Assembly (NCBI GenBank): GCA_021613375.1
Contig: CM038726.1
Location: 4,990,377 to 5,054,376, forward strand
DNA from: Megaleporinus macrocephalus
Taxonomy: Eukaryota; Chordata; Actinopteri; Characiformes; Anostomidae
Length of the DNA: 64,000 nucleotides
Direction: 5' to 3'
Positions 54,346-64,000 of the stretch are shown piece after piece (within the stretch, counting starts at the first letter, position 1; the number at the start of each line of letters is the position of its first letter). The notes under the pieces are model-generated. The model had not been told where the DNA came from, did no database searches, and saw only the letters and a program-made list of their open reading frames with translations. The position numbers and the translations under genes were made by a program.

Positions 54346-54779
54346 TTTGTTTGGGCTGTAACGATACGGTAGTTCACCATGTGTGGTGTGTTGAGGTTCC
54401 CTCATAACGCTGGTCTTATTCGGCGTCCGAGCGCTGAAGCTCCACAGTAGAAATGAGTTCTGGTTAGTTTCACTTTCTCTTGAGTTGGTGGTAACTGTTG
54501 CGTTAATGCGGAGCCTATGAAAACTCCGCCCACATTTCTGTGCAAATTCTTTAATCCACCTAAAGTGGCAGGCTTAAAGGCTTAAATTACACATGACCAT
54601 GTTGTTTATGGGCATAAAGTCATGTGCAAAAGTTTGGGCACTCCTGGTCACGTGAGCACGTCTTCTGGAGGTTTACCGTGTATTTGCTGAAGGTCGATGA
54701 AGATCGATATGTTAAACTCAGCAAACGAATAGAAGTGATGCAGTAAAAGTAGCTTACGACTGTACTTCCACTTTCTCCG

Positions 54780-55105
54780 GGTCATGAAAATTAAGCTACT
54801 GTCTCTGACTTTACATCTACAAGGTGGACCAGCAAGTAGTAGGAGTGTTTACTAGAGTGGACAGTGAGTGGACAGTCACAGTGGCACTGCTGTGTCTGAT
54901 CCGCTCTCACCAGCACCACGTCAGTGTCAACGCAGTGCTGAGAATGAGCCACCACCACCCAAAGGGTATCTGCTCATGATCGTTGAAGAACAGAGTAATA
55001 AAGTATACAGAGAATCAGATGAACTACAGTCTGTAGGTGGAGCTCCTGTATGGTCGGTGGAGCTGATACAGTGGATAGTAAGTAAGTGTAGGAACAAGTG
55101 AACAG
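54780..55105. repeat. copy of the common fish dispersed repeat
   Basis: It contains CTCTGACTTTACATCTACAA, GGTGGACCAGCAAGTAGTAG, TGATCCGCTCTCACCAGCAC and GTCGGTGGAGCTGATACAGT. It is the longest uninterrupted copy here. Confidence 0.8.
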
Positions 55106-55779
55106 TGTTGGGTTCTGGCTTCAGCCCACCCTTCCTGTATCAGTACATTTGAGTGATCAGATGGAGGTTAGGATGGAAAAGACTGGAAAATATTCCTGTA
55201 GTAGAAGTGAGTTGGTGCTTGGTGGTCACTGCAGCTTATTTCTCCACTTATGTTTGGAAGACGCTTTCTGAGGAGGGTTTGAGGAGTTCATGGCCTTTAT
55301 TGGTCATTGTGAATAAGACCCCACAGCCTTTACAGGACTTTACAGGACTTTGCCCTTGAATCGGATCTCGCTCCTGGGTTGGACCTGCGTAACCTGCTGA
55401 GGTCTCTTTTGCTGCTTTTGTGTAAAATTTGGATTCTCTGTTGATCTTCAGGCCTTATAACGCACACGCCTCCAACGCAGGAAGGACTCTACGGTTAAAC
55501 CAGCCATCATCGCACCTGTTCACCTTCGTTTTGTATTTCATGTTTGCACAGATGAATGATCTTCATGTCGTACTTAGTAAAGCCTGTTCAGTGAGTCCAG
55601 AAGAACAGTTCAGCATGAAGTAAACCCTACATCCAGCAGCTGATCAGCCAGGACTTGTTTGGGCACCAAACGTCTCGTTGTGGTTAATTTTCTGATGGTA
55701 AATAACATGTTGTCTACAGAGAACACACCACTGCAGGGTTTATACACAGTCACAGAAGATACACTCAGTATCGTAAAGT

Positions 55780-56410
55780 TAATTGTCGCAATAACTTGGA
55801 AAGCCAACAAAATCTGTTCAAAACGTTTGCATCCGTATTCAGATCAGCTCAAGAACAGAGCGTAGAGAGCTTCATGGAATGGGTTTTCATGGCCGAGCAG
55901 CTGCATCCAAGCCTTACATCACCAAGAACAATGCAGAGCGTTCGATGCAGTGGAGTAAAGCGCGCCAACGCTGGACTCTAGAGCAATCAAGCTTCTCCGT
56001 CTGGTAATCCGATGGACGAGCCTGGGTTTGGCGGTCGCCACGAGAACGAACTTGTCTGACTGCATTGTGCCGAGTGTAAAGTTTGGTGGAGGGGGTATTA
56101 TGGTGTGGGTCTGTTTTACAGGAGGTGGAAGAACTTGACTGGCCTCAACCTCAACCTAATAGAACACCTTTGGGATGAACTAGAGAGGAGACTGCGAGCC
56201 AGACCTTCTCATCCAACATCCAGCTCGGTCAAACATTCCCATAAACACTCTCCTAAACGGTGTGGAGAGCCTTCCCAGAAGAGCTGAAGCTGTTAGAGCT
56301 GCAAAGGTTGGGCCGACATCATATTAAACCCTATGGATTAAGAATGGGACGTCACTCAAGTTCATATGTTTGTGGAGGCAGACGAACGAATACTTTAGGC
56401 AATACGGTGG
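55780..56410 (+). mobile_element. internally deleted Tc1-type transposon
   Basis: The + strand shows a segment around AGGGGGTATTATGGTGTGGG (GG-I-MVWVCF-like, near 56,095-56,120). It then jumps straight to EELDWP/NLIEHLWDELERRLRARP-like coding (56,130-56,210) and the tail CCTATGGATTAAGAATGGGA. The middle of the transposase gene, including the second catalytic Asp, is missing. Confidence 0.8.
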
Positions 56411-58200
56411 TACTTTGGCTGATGGACTGTAATCGGTGGAGTGAAAACGAGTCTTTCTGCTAAACTGTCGCGTTAAGGCTCCTGTAAAGCTTCAGGATCT
56501 CCTCAGTTCTACAGTTCCACTGAAACCTTCACGGCTGGAAGCAGGACTTTAATGTAGCTGATGTTTTCGCTCTGGATCAGGAGGACGTTCTCTGGTTCTG
56601 ATGCAAAACATATCGTTACTGATGTGAACTTTTTTTTTGTTGGTAATGTAAACGTTCAGACCCTAGCATGTTCAACCAACAGCCACTTTATTAACTGAAG
56701 CTAGCTGAGCACTGGAGGGTGTTTTCTATGTTTTCCCATATGTAGTAATGGCAGATGGTGGAATTGTTAAATATGTAAATAAAATATCACACTTTGGTAA
56801 TAACCTGCTTATTGTAGCTTATTGAGTCGTTGCTGTTCTGTTTAAATGTAATTACACAATTAGAGGCCTAATATTGTGGTTGTTATATGTTATTATTATT
56901 TATATTTCATTTCTTGGGATGCACCCATATGGGAATATGGCTACAAGTCTGGTGTAGAAATTCATAATTACAGAGAAATAGCATGTTTATTTATATCCTT
57001 AGAAGACCTGGTAATTCATTTTTGTCCTCTGGAGGGGACATGAGTCTCCAAAAGATATTATAAAAAGTAAATAAGGTACCTTGCTAAAGCCTGGTGTGCC
57101 ATGTAGAGGACATCCTGGTCTTTCCAGTGATGTACGATGTGTTGGGGTGTCATTCACAACAGAAGTTCTGCCTTTTTAAATATGGCCGCATCTCAGTAAC
57201 CACAATTTATGGAAGTAAGAGAGATAAACTATCAAATAATATAAATTTATTATGTTCCTAAAGAATATAATTGATCTGTTTTAGGTATAAAACTGTTGTA
57301 GCTAGTTCTCAAAGCACTTTTTATTGATATGCGCAAATGTTTAACTACCTAACAGCTTCGTAGTGGACATTGGGACGTACTAAACCTGATTTTATATGAA
57401 ATTAATGATGTCACTGGTGACAGGAATTTGACTGAGGCAGAGATCATTTTGCAACATGTAAGTTCTGGAAATATGTAAATTCATTATAATTTTTTGAAAA
57501 TTAAATACTAATTAAATTTATTCCTAATTTATTAGAAAATCTTATTAAAACAGTAAAATGAAATGGACAGTATTAGAAGTTGGGTACTACGTGTGGAAAG
57601 TGTGAAACTAAAAACTGTTTAAACCTGAATTTTTTTTTATTTTAATCAAAGTAACGGTAACTTATGGACTGGGTTATTGTTTGTTCCTGTTTCTGTTCAT
57701 ATACAGTGCATCTGAAATATTTCTTATACTGACAAAAGTGGAAATTATATAAAAAAGGTAAACAATGTTTTCATTTACATTATTTTCTAGGATTGAGTTG
57801 GTGCTGATGTTGTAGAAGGATTTTTGGTCTGATGCCGAACAGGAAACAAGAAATATGTCATAAACAATGTCCTGATGTCTACTATAAAGGACATTCCATA
57901 AAAAATAATTAGTTTTTTTTTAAAAGCCACGGTGACGTTTTTTTCATCTAGTAGACTAATTTAATGTTGAAATTTGCTGAAATTCTCAAACTTTAATTTT
58001 TCAGGGTCTCAGGAGGCTAAAGAGGTTGCAAACCCAGCTCATCCTGACCACAGCAGATTCACCATCTAGTTTGAAATCAAATTTAAAATCTTTACGATGC
58101 TGATCATGCATGAAGCAGCCACAACACAAAGACAGCACACAAGATTCAATATTATATTGCGCATGTGTCCAGTAGAGGGCAGTAACGCATTAAAGACCTC
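56411..58200. other. AT-rich intergenic stretch, nothing recognised
   Basis: The 1.8 kb has no credible open frame, no recognised element ends and no simple-sequence array. An AAATAAAATA string at about 56,778 could be a distal poly(A) signal for the Myb-like gene, but this is weak. Confidence 0.45.
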
Positions 58201-58204
58201 TGCA

Positions 58205-59785
58205 CTCCACTTTATTAGAAACACCTATCTTGTGCTTCCACTAACTGGCCACTTTATTAGAAACACCCACCTTGTGCTTCCACTAACTGGCCACTTTATT
58301 AGAAACACCCCCCTCGTGTTTCCACTAACTGGCCACTTTATTAGAAACACCCACCTTGTGCTTCCACTAACTGGCCACTTTATTAGAAACACCCACCTTG
58401 AGCTTCCTCTAACTGGCCACTTTATTAGAAACACCAACCTTGTGCTTCCCCTAACTGGCCACTTTATTAGAAACACCCACCTTGTGCTTCCACCAACTGG
58501 CCACTTTATTAGAAACACCCCCCTCGTGTTTCCACTAACTGGCCACTTTATTAGAAACACCTACCTTGTGCTTCCACTAACTGGCCACTTTATTAGAAAC
58601 ATCAACGTTGTGCTTCCACTAACTGGCCACTTTATTAGAAACATCAACGTTGTGCTTCCACTAACTGGCCACTTTATTAGAAACACCTACCTTGTGCTTC
58701 CACCAACTGGCCACTTTATTAGAAACACCCACCTTGTGCTTCCACTAACTGGCCACTTTATTAGAAACATCAACCTTGTGTTTCCCCTAACTGGCCACTT
58801 TATTAGAAACACCAACTTTGTGCTTCTGAAAATTGGCCACTTTATTAGAAACACCTACCTTGTGCTTCCACTAACTGGCCACTTTATTAGAAACACCCCC
58901 CTTGTGTTTCCACTAACTGGCCACTTTATTAGAAACACCCACCTTGTGCTTCCACTAACTGGCCACTTTATTAGAAACACCCACCTTGTGCTTCCACCAA
59001 CTGGCCACTTTATTAGAAACACCAACCTTGTGCTTCCACTAACTGGCCACTTTATTAGAAACACCCACCTTGTGCTTCCTCTAACTGGCCACTTTATTAG
59101 AAACACCCACCTTGTGCTTCCTCTAACTGGCCACTTTATTAGAAACACCAATCTTGTACTCTTACTAACTGGCCACTTTATCGGAAACACCTACTTCATG
59201 CTTCTACAAACTGGCCAGGGACGGTATGTGACTAGGCTGTCCAGTAGAGGGCAGCGGTAATTCAGTTTCTCTACACATTGTGTCTGAAGCATGCTAGATT
59301 ATTTTACCTATCCAATCAGAACCTACTTCTACTAACTGGCCACTTTATTAGAAACAGCATCTTTGTGCTTCTGCTAACTGGCCACTTTATTAGAAACCCC
59401 CACCTTGTGCTTCCACTTAATAGCCAATTTATTATAAACACCTAATTGTGCTGCCACTGACTGGCCACTTTATTAGAAACACCAACCTTGTGCTTCCACT
59501 AACTGGCCACTTTATTAGAAACCTCTCTTTGTGCTTACACTGACTGGCCACTTTATTAGAAACACCAACCTTGTGCTTCCGCTAACTGGCCACTTTATCA
59601 GAAACATTTTTTTGTGCTTACACTGACTGGCCACTTTATTAGAAACCTCTCTTTGTGCTTACACTGACTGGCCACTTTATTAGAAACCTCTCTTTGTGCT
59701 TACACTGACTGGCCACTTTATTAGAAACCTCTCTTTGTGCTTACACTGACTGGCCACTTTATTAGAAACACCAACTTTGTGCTGC
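58205..59785. repeat. 42-bp minisatellite array B
   Basis: About 24 regular units of GGCCACTTTATTAGAAACAC plus CCACCTTGTGCTTCCACTAACT-like remainder run from 58,205 to 59,205. An interruption of about 110 bp follows, then about 11 more degenerate units to 59,785. A 387-codon frame (+) and two 111-codon frames (-) stay open because the period is a multiple of three; no gene is inferred. Confidence 0.95.
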
Positions 59786-59859
59786 TACTGCTGGGCTACT
59801 AACTGACAGTAAAGCTGATCAGATAGGGACTAAGGGGGTGGTTGGGTGGTCTTTATAAA

Positions 59860-60000
59860 CATTCACTGGTCATTATGTTAGGAACATTTTATCAGCTCCA
59901 CAGCGTATAGGTACAATCTGTCTTTCTGCTTGATTGGTCAGCTGTTCATGACCCTGTTCGTTAATGGTCAGGACCCCCGCAGAGCAGGTATTATGTGGTT
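59860..60000. repeat. partial copy of the common fish dispersed repeat
   Basis: It contains TTTATCAGCTCCACAGCGTA and CAGGACCCCCGCAGAGCAGG, the reverse complement of the 3' end of the repeat at 24,680 and 54,780. Confidence 0.65.
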
Positions 60001-60309
60001 GGTGGGCCATTCTCGGCTCTGCAGTCACAGTTTAGTTTTCTGCAGGAGTTTTTAATATTAAAAATAATCTTTTATATAACATCAAAAAAGGAGGACTTCT
60101 GGCGTCAACCAACCCAAACGGTCACCAGTTCTAGTATAACTGCTTCTAGTCCTGCTTTATTGTCCACCTGCTCGAGGGGCAGCTGGGACCACCATAATAA
60201 CAGCAATTAGCGACTTAATCGCCTTTTCAGTCACTTTATGCCAAATAAAGTGTCTAATTTGGCTAATTAGCTACAGTTCTTGCTAGTTAGCTTGTTGGTT
60301 TAGGCTTGG

Positions 60310-60470
60310 AAACATCATCGCTCTCCAAAGAAAAACCTCCTCAATTACAACTTTAGAGGAGAGCCAAAAAACCCTCTTTACTTTCAATACAAGTCAATGG
60401 AACCAGAATTATTTCCAACTGATTTTAGAGCATTTCTATTGGTCCATTCATCATAAACTTCTTAAGGATA
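60310..60470 (-). repeat. dispersed ~200-bp repeat copy
   Basis: It contains CAAGTCAATGGAACCAGAAT and AGCATTTCTATTGGTCCATT. It lies about 90 bp before the terminal satellite. Confidence 0.75.
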
Positions 60471-60559
60471 GTAAATCACAACAATACAGTTCAGATTATG
60501 TCGCAAACTAAAAATCAGAAAAAAAATACATTTTCACTGGATAATTACGATATTTATAT

Positions 60560-63500
60560 CTAAACACTAACACCCACAATTACACTAAACCCTAACTCCT
60601 ACACTTACACTAAACCCTAACTCCTATATTTACACTAAACACTAACCCCTACATTTACACTAAACCCTAACCCCTACATTTACACTAAACACTAACCCCT
60701 ACATTACACTAAACACTAACCCCTACATTTACACTAAACACTAACCCCTACATTACACTAAACACTAACCCCTACATTTACACTAAACACTAACCCCTAC
60801 ATTACACTAAACACTAACCCCTACATTTACACTAAACACTAACCCCTACATTACACTAAACACTAACCCCTACATTTACACTAAACACTAACCCCTACAT
60901 TACACTAAACACTAACTCCTACATTTACACTAAACACTAACTCCTACATTTACACTAAACACTAACCCCTACATTTACACTAAACACTAACCCCTACATT
61001 TACACTAAACACTAACTCCTACATTTACACTAAACCCTAACTCCTATATTAACACTAAACCCTAACCCCTACATTTACACTAAACCCTAACTCCTACATT
61101 AACACTAAACACTAACTCCTACATTTACACTAAACACTAACTCCTACATTTACACTAAATCCTAACTCCTACATTTACACTAAACACTAACCCCTACATT
61201 TACACTAAACCCTAACTCCTACATTTACACTAAACACTAACCCCTACATTTACACTAAACCCTAACTCCTACATTTACACTAAACACTAACTCCTACATT
61301 TACACTAAACCCTAACTCCTACATTAACACTAAACACTAACTCCTACATTTACACTAAACACTAACCCCTACATTTACACTAAACCCTAACCCCTACATT
61401 AACAATAAACACTAACTCCTACATTAACACTAAACACTAACTCCTACATTTACACTAAACCCTAACTCCTACATTAACACTAAACACTAACCCCTACATT
61501 TACACTAAACCCTAACCTCTACATTTACACTAAACACTATCCTCTACATTTACACTAAACCCTAACTTCTATATTTACACTAAACCCTAACCCCTACTAT
61601 TACATTTAACCCTAACTCCTATATTAACACTAAACCCTAACTCCTACATTTACACTAAACCCTAACTCCTACATTTACACTAAACACTAACTCCTACATT
61701 TACAATAAACACTAACTCCTACATTTACACTAAACCCTAACCCCTACATTTACACTAAACACTAACTCCTACATTTACACTAAACACTAACTCCTACATT
61801 AACACTAAACACTAACTCCTACATTTACACTAAACCCTAACTCCTACATTTACACTAAACACTAACCCCTACATTTACACTAAACCCTAACTCCTACATT
61901 AACTCTAAACACTAACTCCTACATTTACACTAAACCCTAACTCCTACATTTACACTAAACACTAACCCCTACATTTACACTAAACACTAACTACTACATT
62001 AACACTAAACACTAACTCCTACATTTACACTAAACCCTAACTCCTACATTAACACTAAACACTAACTCCTACATTTACACTAAACACTAACTCCTACATT
62101 TACACTAAACCCTAACTCTTACATTTACACTAAACACTAACCCCTACATTTACACTAAACCCTAACTCCTACATTTACACTAAACACTAACCCCTACATT
62201 TACACTAAACCCTAACTCCTACATTAACACTAAACACTAACTCCTACATTTACACTAAACCCTAACTCCTACATTAACACTAAACACTAACTCCTACATT
62301 TACACTAAACACTAACTCCTACATTTACACTAAACCCTAACTCATACATTAACACTAAACACTAACTCCTACATTTACACTAAACCCTAACCCCTACATT
62401 TACACTAAACACTAACTCCTACATTAACACTAAACACTAACTCCTACATTTACACTAAACCCTAACTCCTACATTAACACTAAACACTAACTCCTACATT
62501 TACACTAAACCCTAACTCCTACATTTACACTAAACACTAACCCCTACATTTACACTAAACCCTAACTCCTACATTAACAATAAACACTAACTCCTACATT
62601 TACACTAAACCCTAACCCCTACATCTACACTAAACCCTAACACCTACATTTACACTAAACACTAACTCCTACATTAACACTAAACACTAACTCCTACATT
62701 TACACTAAACCCTAACTCCTACATTAACACTAAACACTAACCCCTACATTTACACTAAACCCTAACTCCTACATTAACACTAAACACTAACTCCTACATT
62801 TACACTAAACACTAACTCCTACATTTACACTAAACCCTAACTCCTACATTAACACTAAACACTAACTCCTACATTTACACTAAACCCTAACTCCTACATT
62901 AACACTAAACACTAACTCCTACATTTACACTAAACCCTAACTCCTACATTAACACTAAACACTAACTCCTACATTTACACTAAACACTAACTCCTACATT
63001 TACACTAAACCCTAACTCCTACATTTACACTAAACACTAACCCCTACATTTACACTAAACCCTAACTCCTACATTAACAATAAACACTAACTCCTACATT
63101 TACACTAAACCCTAACCCCTACATCTACACTAAACCCTAACACCTACATTTACACTAAACACTAACTCCTACATTAACACTAAACACTAACTCCTACATT
63201 TACACTAAACCCTAACTCCTACATTAACACTAAACACTAACCCCTACATTTACACTAAACCCTAACTCCTACATTAACAATAAACACTAACTCCTACATT
63301 TACACTAAACCCTAACCCCTACATCTACACTAAACCCTAACACCTACATTTACACTAAACACTAACTCCTACATTAACACTAAACACTAACTCCTACATT
63401 TACACTAAACCCTAACTCCTACATTAACACTAAACACTAACCCCTACATTTACACTAAACCCTAACTCCTACATTAACACTAAACACTAACTCCTACATT

Positions 63501-64000
63501 TACACTAAACCCTAACCTCTACATTTACACTAAACACTAACCCCTACATTTACACTAAACCCTAACTCCTACACTTACACTAAACCCTAACTCCTACATT
63601 TACACTAAACACTAACTCCTACATTTACACTAAACCCTAACTCCTACATTTACACTAAACACTAACTCCTACATTTACACTAAACCCTAACTCCTACATT
63701 AACACTAAACACTAACTCCTACATTTACACTAAACCCTAACTCCTACATTAACACTAAACACTAACTCCTACATTTACACTAAACACTAACTCCTACATT
63801 AACACTAAACACTAACTCCTACATTTACACTAAACCCTAACTCCTACATTAACACTAAACACTAACTCCTACATTTACACTAAACCCTAACTCCTACATT
63901 TACACTAAACACTAACCCCTACATTTACACTAAACCCTAACTCCTACATTAACAATAAACACTAACCCCTACATTTACACTAAACCCTAACTCCTACATT
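60560..64000. repeat. 25-bp satellite with telomere-like CCCTAA units, runs off the window
   Basis: About 138 units of TACACTAAACCCTAACTCCT plus ACATT occur, with variants CACTAA/CCCTAA, CTCC/CCCC and ATTTAC/ATTAAC. The first 350 bp also uses 24-base units (CATTACAC), giving 49-base dimers. From about 62,500 exact blocks recur at offsets of 500 and 200 bp. The array is not finished at 64,000. Confidence 0.97.

Noticed and set aside
58097..59260. 387-codon frame of 14-residue repeats
   Set aside because: It is the translation of minisatellite array B; the non-repeat ends are short and unlike any protein known to me.
60560..64000. True telomere
   Set aside because: Only one CCCTAA per 25-bp unit, often mutated to CACTAA; a real telomere would be a near-pure hexamer array. 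The C-rich strand orientation is also wrong for a right chromosome end.

Overview
The window is vertebrate nuclear DNA from a ray-finned fish. The evidence is intron-split genes with GT-AG (and one apparent minor-class) splice sites, protein products close to vertebrate families, CpG-rich first exons, long introns and intergenic DNA full of fish-type repeats: Tc1/mariner remnants, tRNA-derived SINEs, short inverted-repeat elements, Ty3/Gypsy fragments and minisatellites. The repeat repertoire reminds me of otophysan fishes (characins, catfishes), but that is only an impression. There are no bacterial-type operons, CRISPR arrays or rRNA genes.

Four protein genes can be assembled, all on the + strand. 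(1) nova2, 3' part only: an exon at 631-797 and the terminal coding exon at 4083-5102, followed by a probable 7 kb 3' UTR ending near 12,058. (2) alkbh6, six coding exons between 22,876 and 28,958, 234 residues, complete. (3) capns1, ten coding exons between 37,616 and 45,651, 216 residues, complete, with one intron carrying U12-type signals. (4) A Myb/SANT-like DNA-binding protein resembling NAIF1/MYPOP, three coding exons between 48,484 and 51,654, 347 residues. The genes are unrelated in job: neuronal splicing regulation, an AlkB-family oxygenase, the calcium-binding subunit of calpains, and a probable transcription regulator. They are neighbours by conserved synteny rather than as a pathway. 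As I recall, relatives of these genes also lie on human 19q13, with NOVA2 next to MYPOP, and ALKBH6 near CAPNS1.

Layout: 1-12,060 nova2 introns, exons and 3' UTR; 12,060-22,340 repeat-rich intergenic DNA (nested SINE/Tc1, a 1.1 kb SINE-derived palindrome, a 0.9 kb pyrimidine tract, a 42-bp minisatellite); 22,340-28,960 alkbh6; 28,960-35,160 intergenic transposon remnants and a 1.2 kb satellite with a 185-bp higher-order period; 35,160-46,080 capns1; 46,300-51,660 the Myb-like gene; 51,900-58,200 transposon remnants; 58,200-59,780 a second 42-bp minisatellite array; 60,560-64,000 (running off the end) a 25-bp satellite whose units carry the telomere-like CCCTAA string.

I did not find a new enzymatic or defence system. 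The most unusual material is structural: the SINE-head palindrome, the telomere-like satellite with nested duplications, two exact intronic palindromes in the Myb-like gene, and the U12-type intron in capns1. All coordinates of exons were derived by hand from reading frame, splice dinucleotides and remembered family sequences; no alignments were run.
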